A program made the translations under genes and the position numbers. Below are positions 1 through 9,779 of a DNA stretch of 23,951 nt, piece after piece. The notes beneath the pieces were generated by a model, which saw only the letters and a program-made list of their open reading frames with translations, searched no databases and was not told the DNA's origin. Where the stretch lies: the NCBI GenBank assembly GCA_943704525.1, contig CALSCQ010000172.1, forward strand, positions 1-23,951, read 5' to 3'. This DNA comes from Pigoraptor vietnamica (lineage: Eukaryota > Opisthokonta > Filasterea). Positions within the stretch are counted from its first letter, which is position 1; each line of letters opens with the position of its first letter.

Positions 1-41
1 CCCTTCCCTAACATTCCGCACTCACACCCTCGTGTGCGCAG

Positions 42-1273
42 AGTGGCGCGCGGCTGCTGCTTATCGATGAGGACACGGCGGCGACCAACTTCATGATACG
101 CGATCAGCGCATGCAGCTGCTCGTGGCTGCGAACAAGGAGCCCATTACGCCCTTCCTGCACAAGGTACGCCGCGTGTTGTCGTGTGTTGCGCGCGCACTT
201 GTGTGGTCTGCGTGCTTCCAGAGCCACGCGTATTTCAGTGATTGCTGTGAATGATCGGGAGTCTCCTGCGTATGCCCAACCCTTGCTGGCGGCCCTCTTC
301 GCGGACAGGTGCGCTCCATCTTTGCTGACCACGGCGTCTCGACGATCGTGGTCGTCGGCGGTTCCGGCGACTACTTTGACGTCGCCGACACGGTGATACA
401 GTTTGACGAGTACCGGCCAAGGTGTGTGGCGTGCACCCGATGGTGTCTATCCTCTTGGATTCCACAGCTGACCACACCCTCATGTCGTGCCGCCCACGTG
501 CGTGCACAATAGGGACGTTACCGATGCCGCCAAGCGAATTGCGGCGTCGCTGCCGTCCAATTTGGCGAGCGCAGGTGCGAAATGGTGTGGATGCCTGCTG
601 TGTGTGCATGCTGTGTGTGCCTTGCTGTGTGTGCCTTGCTGTGGATGCCTGCTGTGTGTGCATGCTGTGTGTGCATGCTGTGTGTGCATGCTGTGTGTGC
701 CTTGCTGTGGATGTTGGGTGTTTCGCTGAATCCGTGCCGTCATCACCGCAGAAACGCCGTTTCCACGCCTCACGCGGCGCGCGCCCCTCGTTGACTCGCT
801 GCAGCCGACGGGCGACCGCGACAAAGTGTCAGCGCGCGACCGGCACAATATCGCATACGGCGCTGCGGACATAGATCTCGCTCTCGTGGAACAGATTGTC
901 GAACGGGCGCAGACACGAGGTGCGTGGCGCGGCGACACTTCGCTTCCTGTTTGTGCACACCCGCTCAACTCTCGCCCCGCAGCTATCGGCGACGCACTGC
1001 TGTACATTCGCGACAGGCTTGCAGACGGACGGTCCGTTGGTGACATCCTTGCTGCGCTGGACGCGGCGCTCGACCGCAGCTCGCTGGACATGCTGTCCAG
1101 ACACCCCGCGGGGCATTACGCCCGGCCGCGCGCCAGTGAAGTGGCGGCTGCGCTGAATCGGCTGGTGCGTGCGCTGTGCCCGTGCATCGATGTGTGTGTT
1201 GTCAGCGCATGCGACTTGTGGCTCATGCAGTTGCTTGCAGAGGACTCTTCGTGTGCGGCAATTGCCCAACTGA
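42..1273 (+). CDS. ABC-class P-loop ATPase (PF09818/MRB1590-like), C-terminal part, 5' end off the window
   Basis: Six exons are visible: 42-164, 309-421, 513-574, 752-919, 983-1164 and 1241-1273. Bases 1-41 are the tail of an intron ending in GCAG. Joined in phase they give the last 226 residues of a predicted ABC-class ATPase. The Walker B region LLLIDEDTAATNFM lies near the start, followed by VVVGGSGDYFDVAD and DEYRPRDVTDAAKRIA, both typical of this family; Walker A must lie upstream of the window. The family is widespread in bacteria and patchy in eukaryotes, and the characterised relative MRB1590 belongs to the trypanosome mitochondrial RNA-editing machinery, so an RNA-linked role is only an inference. 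The last junction was placed at 1240/1241 because it gives the family-like ending LNRLRTLRVRQ; another AG at 1416-1417 gives a poorer tail that would overlap the next gene. Confidence 0.85.
575..751 (+). repeat. Intron made largely of TGTGTGCATGC / TGTGTGCCTTGC tandem repeats
   Basis: Roughly 588-712 of this 177-bp intron of the ABC-class ATPase gene is an imperfect tandem array. Short blocks built on TGCTGTGTGTGC are followed either by ATGC or by CTTGC, and a GGATGCC block starts each higher-order copy. The array reads through in several frames, producing Cys/Val-rich pseudo-ORFs, but homology on both sides places it inside the intron (donor GTGCGA at 575, acceptor CGCAG ending at 751). Confidence 0.8.
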
Positions 1274-1454
1274 AGCATGCAATGCGATGGAGAGGGTGTG
1301 CTACGACGTCGATTAGTACGGCCATGTTGCGGCGCGCCTGGCGGACTGGCTTCCCGTGCGTTTGTGCCCGTGCCATAAACACGAGAGGATGGCTCGACAT
1401 GTAATTCATTGACGCAGGCAGCGACACGCGCGCGCGGCGGACGGCAGAGCACGC

Positions 1455-3559
1455 TCACTTCTGGCGCTTGTAGATCTTGCGCGCAAAGTCCGTGAAAATC
1501 TCCTTCGGGATCGAGACGGGCGAGGACGCGATCATGCCCTGGAGCTTCTGGAACGACGACTCCTCGTACTCGGCGTACACGCGCCGCAGCCCAAGCTCCT
1601 CGTAGAGCGCCTTGACACGCGCGACATTCGCGGGGTCCTTCTTGCCGTAGTTGGCCTGTGCCAAATAGGACAACATCAGCCGCCGCACCGACAGGCCTGC
1701 AGCAAGACACAGGAACGCACCTCGAGGAGGGCGCGCTGCTCGGGCGTGCACCGGTCGAGGGCCTGGACCACGAGCCAGCTGCACTTGTTGTCCTCAATGT
1801 CCGTACCAATCTTGCCGATCACCTCGGGGTCGCCGTAGCAGTCGAGGTAGTCGTCCTGCAACCGTCCACAGACAGTGAGCAGGTGGGGGAAGCAGCCCGT
1901 CGTGCGGCGGCAATCGCGCGCAGAAGCCCCTTGCGCAGACGCACATCGCTTGCAATCGCGCGCAGAAGCCCCTTGCGCAGACGCACATCGCTTGCAATCG
2001 CGCGCAGAAGCCCCTTGCGCAGACGCACATCGCTTGCATGCATGCCAATTGGGTGCGGCGCCTGCGGTGATGCGACGCCCCTCACCTGGATCTGGAAGAA
2101 CTCGCCCATTTCGAGGAGAATTTCCTCGGCGCCCTTAAACTCCTTCTCCGACGTATAGCCCGCCTGCGATGCACGCGTGTCAGCCACGCGCGACCGAACC
2201 GCATGCAGCAAGGATGCGCACGCACGCAGAGCACTCGCAAGAGAGCCACCATGCGGCCTACTCCTGCACGCACCATGAGCATCGCAAAAGCGACCGGCAG
2301 GTAGAACGAATAGTACGCCGTCTTGTGCTTCACAATCTTGCGGTACCTGCGGCGAGTGCGCTGAGCGCGCCCGTGCGGACATGCGCGCACAGGCGCACGA
2401 TGCACGGATGAACAAGGCGACGCCAGGCAAGGGGACTCATGCGCACGCACCTGTCGAGCGAGAAGCGGTTGAGGTCCACTTTGCCCTCGGGCGCGGTGAT
2501 CAGATCGAGCGTCTGGCCGAGTTCCGTCTGGTACGTCACCTGCACGCGCACGAGACAGGCAGTGTCAAGACGGAGGGAGGAGCTCACAAGCGCAAGAGAC
2601 GCACTGCTGCATGAAATCGTATCAGCTCCAAATCAACGGCCCGTCTCCATGGCCCCGCGTAGATGGAGGGGCGCACAACGGCAGCGACACTCCAGGCACG
2701 TACCTCGTGCAAGAGGTCGAGGAGGTCGACATAGTACGGCTCCCCCCGGAAGTAGCGCTTGAGCACGCGGTACATGGTGCCTTCGATCAGCAGCGAGTCG
2801 TTCACCGCAATAAGACCCACATCCTCCTGCACGCGCGCCGTCAGCCTCACGGCCTGCGAGTGCACAGGCGCGCGCCTTCGCCCACCCCACTTCGCTCACA
2901 CCACACCCACCAAGCGGTACCAGCAGGGCTGCCCACGGCGCGTCTTCGATTGGTCCATGATGTCGTCGGCGACGAGGAAGAATGCCTGGAGCTGCGCCCA
3001 GAGGACGTTGTTGGCGGCGGTTCCAAGGCTCAAACAGAAGTACAAGGCAAACGCACCCATTCAATGGACCATCCGAGCACGGTTGCCTTGAGCGTTTCGT
3101 CCTCGTTGAGCTGGCGGCCGAGCAGCAGACGGTAGCTGGACAGCACGCTGAGGCCGCGGTTCATCTTGCCTGCGATGCCCAAAAAACGGCACATCAGAAA
3201 AAAGCCAACGCACGCAAACAGCGCACGAGCACGTCGCGCCTTACCGCCGGGAACATTGTACTTGAGGCACTGCGGATATTGGCGTCTTCAGTTTTTGCTG
3301 AACGCCTCACACTCAACAAAGTGAACGCCAACAAGGCGATTGCACGCCAAACACACATTGCACGCATGCCTTCAATGTCGCCCACAATGTCCACGGGCGC
3401 TCAGGCACAGCAGCAACAGAAAACACACACACGCACCTGGCGAACCCAGGCAATGGCGTCGTCGGGCATGCCAAACGCGACAAGCTCCTTGAGGATGCCC
3501 TCCGAGAGCGTGTCAAACTTGCTGCAAAAGTCCGCGAAATCGTCGCGCGTTTCCACCAT
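1455..3559 (-). CDS. Farnesyl diphosphate synthase, 10 exons, 346 aa
   Basis: Exons in gene order: 3437-3559, 3245-3269, 3057-3169, 2911-2991, 2704-2826, 2451-2539, 2274-2346, 2086-2163, 1721-1855 and 1455-1655. All nine junctions are in phase and give 346 residues, the normal length for this enzyme. It condenses IPP with DMAPP and then GPP to make farnesyl diphosphate for sterols, dolichol, ubiquinone and prenylation. The first aspartate-rich motif is DDIMD (96-100), preceded by the bulky pair FF at 91-92 that limits chain length to C15 and followed by RR at 105-106. The second is DDYLD (236-240), directly across an exon junction. The C-terminus IYKRQK is typical of eukaryotic enzymes. Exon 2 is only 25 nt. 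No organelle targeting peptide is evident, so it is probably cytosolic. The start is the ATG in an AAAATGG context. Confidence 0.95.
1856..2085 (-). repeat. FPPS intron 8 with three identical 42-bp tandem copies
   Basis: This 230-bp intron, the longest in the gene, separates FFQIQ from DDYLD of the second aspartate-rich motif. Bases 1910-1951, 1952-1993 and 1994-2035 are three perfect copies of one 42-bp unit, followed by a short GCATGCATGC run. Because 42 is a multiple of three, every frame through the array looks open with a 14-residue period; these ORFs are artefacts. On the gene strand each copy contains GTGCGT, identical to a favoured donor site of this genome. Confidence 0.9.
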
Positions 3560-3962
3560 TTTCACAGCCACTCGCCACACTCTCACAAGAAGGCAGAATA
3601 GAAGTTGCGTCGTTCTTTGAGAGCTCAGCTCTTGTCCTTCCAGCTTGTTCTTCCTGTTCGCGCAAGGCACACAACGTGCGAGTGCAGCAGAGGGAGATGT
3701 CGCATGTGTCGCCAGAGGGTGCGCTCTGATTGGGCGGTGGTCTCAGATGACTGCACGCTGATTGGTCGCCGCCACCCGCGCGCGTAACACACCCCGGACA
3801 CACGCTCCACTTCGCTCACTCACGCGAAAGAGTAATGGGCACCGTTGCTTGACCAGAGCGCGTCGCAAGAGTCTCTATTTTCTAAAGAACGGAAATAATT
3901 GGCAGTTCGTATTTTGTTTTTTGCGAATAACAACAAATTGCGACCACTTGGCCAACAACGTT
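3560..3962 (-). promoter_or_regulatory. FPPS upstream region with paired CCAAT boxes; also the 3' flank of the SMP-C2-C1 gene
   Basis: No gene was found in these 403 bp. Two CCAATCAG elements lie at about 3728-3733 and 3760-3765, both reading CCAAT on the strand of FPPS, 32 bp apart (about three helical turns) and roughly 170 and 200 bp upstream of its ATG. This is a usual place for NF-Y/HAP-type binding sites. Bases 3870-3960 are distinctly AT-richer, as expected of a 3' UTR belonging to the gene that ends at 3963. Confidence 0.5.
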
Positions 3963-6510
3963 TCAGTCCACACGGTCGGCGTCGCCATCCGTGCCCACAG
4001 ACGTGAGCGACGTCTGGCTGTCCCCCTGTCCCACGAACGGGTTCATGGGCGCATGCAGGCTGTGGTGCGATCCAATCGCGCCCGCCGTGCAGGTGGCAGG
4101 GACCTGTTTCGAGCACTTGCGGTGGCAGTCAAAGCTGCACACTGCGACAGTGAAACGAGAGTGAGTTTTTCCACAACGGCCCGCACACACTAGACGTCCA
4201 TCGAACGCGTGTGCGCAATACGTAAGCCGAGAGCGGACCCACCCGTGCAGCGCATGCCCTGGTTCTTGAGGCCCCAGAGGAACTTGCCGCAGTGCTCGCA
4301 GTTCGTCGGTTTTGAGTAATTGAACGCGCGGAACGAGTGCGCATTCCCCGTGAATGGCCTCTGCCGCGCCTTGCGTTCGCGCACCGACATGCCCTCCTGC
4401 GGCACATCGAGCGAGGCGTCGTCGCCCGTCGGCAACTCTGCCACGCTGGACACCTCCGTCATCGAAGCCTCTGCATCGAACGGACGTACAAGTGAGACAG
4501 AAGAAAAAAGGATTCCCCAGCCGACGAAACGCCGTTCGCACAAGCCCACCGCATGCGTTGTCGATTTCGGGACGCTGCCAGCCAAGAGTGCACAGATAAT
4601 CGACGAGGTCGCTCTCTTCCTTGCGCAATTCCTCGATGCGCAGTCGCGTGCCCGCGAGCGGCTGCGGCGGAACATCATCAGCAGTGCATGAGACAGGGAC
4701 GTGCACCGCACACCCACCCCGTGCTGCGCGGCGTCGTCGTAGGATGCGCGCGTGAGGTAGCGCTCATTTGCCTCCACGAGGCGCTCCATCTCCATTGAGA
4801 GCTGCATCCGCACGTTCGCAAGAAAGCGCAGCGCGTCTTCCGCCGAGTAGTTTGCGCCACGAAACTTGCGCAGGATGCCCTGCCCGAACGAGGGGGCGCG
4901 CGTGTGTCCGGACGCACCGTGCTGCTGCAGCGAGCTCATACTCGTCAACGACGGCGACGACGTCATCCCTGCAGGCGCGAACGGGCGTCAGAGGCCACGG
5001 TGAACGCGATTCAAGGCGCGCACATGCGCCGACAACCAAAAAATGTTCACGCACCCATTGGCTTTTCCGGCACGTCTTCGCCCGCCCGGCCCTTTGGCAG
5101 CGGCTGGGGAGTGCGCGGCGCAGGGCCGGGGCTGTCGCCGTCCGTGCGCAACGTTGTGCCGCTGGCGGCATCTGAGCGCGCGGCGTCCTGCGCCTCCTCG
5201 CCATCTTCCGACTGACGAAGCGGAATGAGACAGGGCATCCGCGGAGGAGCGATGAGTGCAAGGCATCACAACCAAGCGCATGACGAGTGGGGTCTAAGGG
5301 GACTGGGACAAGCGCACGACAACACTCGGCGTTGGTGGATAGCATAACAGCACGCCGCACCCACCCTGACCACCAGCAACAGCTCCACCGTGACCGTGCC
5401 CTGAACTTCGTCGCCCGCGTCGCGCGGCTGCAGCGTCAGCGTGCGCCGCTCAATGCCCCCGGTGCCGATGCTGTCGAGGGGGACGCTGACCGTGCCCAGA
5501 AAGTCGTCCTCGCCCACAAAGTCGTGGTCGAACACGTCAATCACCAGCGCTTCCACGCCCGCGGGGACGGCGAACACGTGCTCCTCGTTCCACACGGGGT
5601 CAAGGGTCTTGGTGATGAAGCGCGACCGGTAGCGCGCGTCGCCAACGTGCAACACAAAGTAAGGGTCGCTGAAGCCGTTCGCGTCCTTCGCCGCGAGCCC
5701 TTCCCCGTTCACCACGCGCACGCGCAGCTTGGGCGCATCGCGCGGCATGCGCTCGCCGTGCAGGGAGAACGTGAGGTGCTGCGGCTTGACGAGCTTTTGC
5801 CGCAGCACCGTCTTGAGCTTCCGCGAGATGAAATTGGCGACCTTCGGCGACACAAAGCCGCCCGCGCGGAATTTGATGTCGAAAGTCACGTCCGGCTCCG
5901 CGCTGAACGCAAGCTGTATCTCGCCGTCCTTGCGGATCACAAACTCCAACTGCCCCGCGATCTCCACGACAGCGACCGACAGCGCGACGTTCAGCCCAAA
6001 CGCAATTTCCGTCTCGATGGCGATTTTCGGGGGCGCAGAACCCGCGTCGTAGCACACGTCCAGCAGCACGCGGATGTCGTCGTCCTCCGACGCCATGCGG
6101 CTGAGGGAGGCGTCCTTGATCACGGGGAGGGTCTGCCCCACCGAGAACTCGGTGACCTTGAGGTTGCCCACGGCCTTGCTGTTGCGCTGTTGCTTGGCCT
6201 CGCTCACGAGCGTGTTCAGCCCGCGCACCGCCGCCTCCTGCACAGTCTCCTTCCCGACATAGTCGAAAAACACCTTGCTCAGCAGCTCGTTCAGCCACTC
6301 GCAGCTCTCCCGCCGTCCGTCCTGCGTGACCCGTATGAATCGCGCAACGGGAGCAGGGTATGCCGCACGCACGCGCGGCTGCGGCTCGAGGTGGCTCCCG
6401 CGCCCGTCCGCGTCCGCCGCGCGCAGAAACCGCACACGGCGCACGAGGAGCGCCTCGAAGGCGATGATGGCCGCCACGCCGAGCAGCACGCCCACGGCAA
6501 ATGCCCACAT
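3963..6510 (-). CDS. SMP-C2-C1 membrane-contact lipid-transfer protein (E-Syt/PDZD8-like), 690 aa
   Basis: Exons in gene order: 5365-6510, 5055-5211, 4718-4968, 4550-4661, 4243-4470 and 3963-4141. An N-terminal membrane segment (about 2-23) is followed by an SMP domain (about 55-255) of the extended-synaptotagmin kind, which carries glycerolipids between apposed membranes. A C2 domain (260-382) has calcium-type aspartates at 276, 282, 328, 330 and 335/336. A Pro/Ser linker and a charged, probably helical stretch (about 465-555) lead to a perfect C1 zinc finger (600-649; H-x12-C-x2-C-x13-C-x2-C-x4-H-x2-C-x7-C), a diacylglycerol-binding fold. The protein is probably an ER-anchored tether that senses calcium and diacylglycerol. 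Joining the SMP-C2 and C1 halves rests on an in-phase intron at 5212-5364; as two genes they would be only 27 bp apart. Without RNA data the fusion stays a strong inference, while each half is certain. Confidence 0.72.
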
Positions 6511-6872
6511 GGCGCGTGCTCGACTGACACAATACCGCTCAAACGTGGTCAGGGCGAGCCTGAAACGGACCGCATCTTGCAGGTAGCACCGGCTTCCAAC
6601 GTGCCCAACAATCAGCGAAAAAAAAACACACCTTTGAGGGCGCGAGAGGGAGGCAAAGGGCAAGTCGTGTGCTTGGGTGACACGGGTGCTCCACTCTCAA
6701 AACAGCCGAACTGGATTTTGCGGACACTCGGCGTAACAATGTTACAGTCCGCTGTCGTCAGCCACTTCAGTCGAGTCAGTTCGACAACGCGCAGATGCAC
6801 TCTCACCTACGCTATCTGAAGCACGAGACCAGGCGCGCCCGCACGGCACCGCACGCGGCTCTCTCGGTCGCC
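6511..6872. promoter_or_regulatory. Head-to-head intergenic region between the SMP-C2-C1 and WDR20/CreC genes
   Basis: This 362-bp divergent spacer must hold both promoters. It contains an A-run near 6619-6628 and a small palindrome, GTAACAATGTTAC, at 6733-6745. No TATA box was recognised. An in-frame upstream ATG for the right-hand gene exists at 6795, so part of this region could be coding. Confidence 0.4.
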
Positions 6873-9062
6873 ATGACAGCACGCCCTGGGGACGCGCGCC
6901 CCCCCAAGCGCCACATCACGCTGCCGGAGGGCCGCGCGCTCCTCGAGGACGGCGGCGGATTTGTACCGACGCCCGCCGGACGCGCTGCAGCCGCGCGCGC
7001 GCATCCGATGCGAATGTGCTTTTTTGCAGTGAATGTGCCGTGCGAAGGGGGCGATGGAGGGGCGAACTCGGTCTCCAGCTCGCAGTCGTCGGCGTCGCTG
7101 GAGGGCCGCGTGAGGGCGGTGGCGTCGTCGTCGTCGATGGAGGCACGCCGTGCATCGGGCGAGGGAGAGCACGCGCTGGCCGAGGGTGCGTACGTGGCAT
7201 TCAACTTTGGCCACACCATGCGCTGCTTTGCGTACGGGCGCAGCAATGGGAAGGTGGGCCACTTGCCGCTGTCTATTCGGCGCTGGCCATTTTTTCCACC
7301 GCAGTCGCCCGCGCCGCGCCTGTGAATGCTTGCGCACTCACCCCGAGCCACCGTTACCCCTGTGCCGCTGGCAGGGCATCAGCCGCCGCAGCCCCCTCGA
7401 CCAGCTTGCCTTTGAGGACGCGACGCCGACGTGCGTCGAAATCAACGCCATGACGCGCTCTCCGGCGCACGTGGACGCCGCGATCGGGCTCACGTCGGGC
7501 GAAATCATCCTGCGGGACCTCGTCTCCAAGGCCACTCGCCGCATGAACAAGGAGGTGGGTGGTGGCATGCGCGACGGAGTGAGCCGGTTCCGCAGCAAGA
7601 AGCCGTGCGCGGTCGTGGCTGATGTCTTCGTCTGACAACGGCCCGTGTGCAGGGATGCGCCACCAAGTCTCCACCCACGTGCATTCGCTGGGTGCCGGGC
7701 AGCGAGTCGCAGCTAGTGGCCGCCTGCGCCGACGGATCGCTCTACGTGTACGACACGGACCGCGAGCGCACCGATTTCCAGCCACTGGCAGCACCGCCTT
7801 CCGCAGACGCCCCTCCGGACGGGTGAGATGCTCGCCGCCTCTCTCCTTTCTCTGCACGCCGTGCGTCGCTGCCAATGCCGTCGCAACCCCTCACTCCCTC
7901 GCGCCGCGCAGTGTCGTCGTTGTGCGTGCCCGGGGCGCCCGCCACAACCCGTTTTGCCGATGGTACTTTGGTCCGTCCGTCGGCGCCGTAACGGGTGAGT
8001 GGCATTGGTCGTTGCCGCGAATGTCGCGCAATGCACTGACTGCGCTCCTTGCAGAAATCGCCTTCTCGCCGGATTGTCGGCACCTCGCTGTCGTTGCGAA
8101 GGATGGGCGTTTGCGCGTGTGCGACTTTGCGTCGGAGCGGTTGGTTCACTTGTTGGATGCGCCAATGAGGCCGCTGCGACTCACCGTGCCCCTCCAACCG
8201 CAGCGTCACGCAGTGTTTCAGAAGTTACTTTGGCGGGTTAAATTGCGTTGCTTGGAGCCCTGACGGCAAGTTTATCCTGGTGTGCTGCGCGCGCGTGTGC
8301 GATCTTGCGTGGCCGTGACGGTTGACGACGCGCTAGCTAATTGGTGGTTGCGTGCAGACGGGCGGCGAGGATGATCTCGTGTCCGTGTGGTCTGTGGAGG
8401 AGGCACGCCTCGTGTTGCGCTGCCAGGGGCACATGTCGTGGGTGCGTGTCGCAAGCATGTGCACACGGCGCATCTATGTTTGGGCTGGTGCGTGAGTGCA
8501 CAACGGTTATCTCGCTTGTACTCACACATCGTGTTCCATTCGCATTAGGTGAGTGCGGTTGCCTTTGACCCGCACACGTCGGACCACGCCACGTACCGCT
8601 TTGGGTCCGCGGGGGAGGACACGCAGCTGCTTGTGTGGGAGTTTGACCGCCTCTCAATGCTGCGGCCGCGACGGGTGGGTTAATGGCGTGCTCTGCCTCG
8701 CCCAATTGCTATTAGCGCCAACGCACCCTTTTGCGCCGCAGAGTACGCTCCTGGCGGAGGACGGGCGCCCGCAAGCCACGCGCCTTCTTGACGCCGTTCC
8801 GCTGATCGCGCCTATTGCGGTGGGTGCTGTTCTCAGTGTCCCTCGAACTCTCTGATACGTGTAATGCTCAGTCCGCGTGTTGGCCGCGCAGAAGCAGCCG
8901 GTGCACGGGGAGCCCCTCACCGCGCTCGCATTTCGAAGCGACGCCATCGTGACGGCATGCCATGGGGGCGAAATACGCGTCTGGACGCGCCCGCAGTCGC
9001 AGCGTGTCACTGCCAACGGAGAGGACGGCAGGCCTGCCCCCGACACCCCAAGCACGTCTTGA
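6873..9062 (+). CDS. WD40 protein of the WDR20/CreC family, about 478 aa
   Basis: Exons: 6873-7253, 7375-7554, 7653-7822, 7912-7994, 8055-8160 (or 8151), 8222-8279, 8358-8441, 8549-8674, 8742-8819 and 8892-9062. The product has the family's diagnostic blocks: [103 protein letters not shown] and [17 protein letters not shown]. Family members (human WDR20, fungal CreC) are WD40 beta-propellers that bind and stimulate a deubiquitinase (USP12/USP46, fungal CreB); that partner is inferred here. The N-terminal 150 residues are low-complexity and uncertain: the ATG at 6873 has a good GCCATGA context, but an in-frame ATG at 6795 is possible. The junction after exon 5 has no good GT donor in the right phase; GC at 8161 or a weak GTTGGA at 8152 would both work. 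Confidence 0.88.
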
Positions 9063-9146
9063 GGTATCCAAATGCTTTTGTGTATTACGACACACGATGT
9101 GACCACCGCTGGCGCGGGGCCACTTGCTCGCTGCTCCCGCGGCTGC

Positions 9147-9779
9147 TCACTTGAAGCTGATGAGCTCAACGTCGAAGATAAGCGTCGAGTTGGGCGGGAT
9201 GGTGCGGGGCGGTTAAGGCGAACAAGCACGGGTGCGACACACGCCATGCGACGCACAGAGCGGCAGGGAATGCGCGGATATACAGGGGGGAAGCCGCGGG
9301 CGCCGTACGCGTAGTCGGGGGTGCACGTGAGCTTCGCGCGCTGGCCGAGGCTCATCTGTCCACAGCCGCGAGTGTGAGACAGCTGGATACAACATTAAGA
9401 ATAAGTCACACGCCCACCTTCGCGACGCCCTCGTCCCATCCTGCACCGGGGTGAAGACATCAGTGGAGCACGAAAGACGCCATCCTCAGCAACCCGTCAG
9501 CACACGGAGCCGACTCCATCGCGTTTGATAAGCAACGCGCACGCCCACCCTTGATGACGCGGCCAAGGCCCAGCTCAAACACGAACGGCTTGTTGCGATC
9601 ACGCGACGAGTCGAACTTGGATCCGTCCGTGAGGGTGCCCGTGTAGTGCACCGTCACCGTCTGGCCCTTCTTGGGGCTGCAGGGCGCGGCATTAGCGCGA
9701 GCCAAAAGGCGCTTGCGTCACGCGCCACTCACAAGTTGGTGCCGTCGCCCGGCTGAATCGTTTCAATGTCAACGCCCAT
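9147..9779 (-). CDS. FKBP12-type peptidyl-prolyl cis-trans isomerase, 108 aa
   Basis: Exons in gene order: 9733-9779, 9549-9676, 9418-9440, 9282-9355 and 9147-9201. The joined product is exactly 108 residues, the standard FKBP12 length, and catalyses proline isomerisation; it would also be the receptor for FK506 and rapamycin. All ligand-pocket residues are present: Y27, F37, D38, F47, V56, I57, W60, Y83 and F100. There is no targeting peptide, so it is cytosolic. Exon 3 is only 23 nt (encoding WDEGVAK). The last intron is of the rare AT-AC class and is listed separately. The gene is tail-to-tail with the WD40 gene, 84 bp apart. Confidence 0.97.
9202..9281 (-). other. U12-type AT-AC intron in the FKBP12 gene
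   Basis: The 80-bp intron begins ATATCC, the U12 donor core, and ends GCAC. A CCTTAAC branch motif lies at 9212-9218, with the branch adenosine about 11 nt from the 3' end, as minor-spliceosome introns require. Splicing here rebuilds GFPPVIPPNSTL, the universal FKBP12 sequence, across the junction. The sense strand of this interval contains no AG dinucleotide at all, so no GT-AG alternative exists. Donor positions +7 and +8 are GC rather than the consensus TT. Confidence 0.9.

Noticed and set aside
480-1091. Open frames rich in THSMHTQ or CVCMLC repeats
   Set aside because: They are translations of the tandem repeat in the ABC-ATPase intron.
1418-1495. Alternative last exon of the ABC-ATPase
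   Set aside because: The nearer acceptor at 1239-1240 gives the family C-terminus RLRTLRVRQ; this one gives an unrelated tail overlapping FPPS.
1910-2035. CRISPR-like array
   Set aside because: The copies are directly adjacent with no spacers, and the context is a eukaryotic intron.
1875-2138. 14-residue repeat proteins on both strands
   Set aside because: They come from the 42-bp tandem array in FPPS intron 8, whose period is a multiple of three.
5055-5238. Separate first exon of a stand-alone C1-domain gene starting at 5238
   Set aside because: It would start 27 bp after the stop of the same-strand SMP-C2 frame (5266), leaving no room for a terminator and promoter, while an in-phase intron joins the two. 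Kept as the main alternative.
5287-6819. 510-codon open frame on the plus strand
   Set aside because: It is antisense to the SMP-C2 exon, is His/Arg/Leu-rich with no motif, and arises from the strong GC third-position bias of the real gene.
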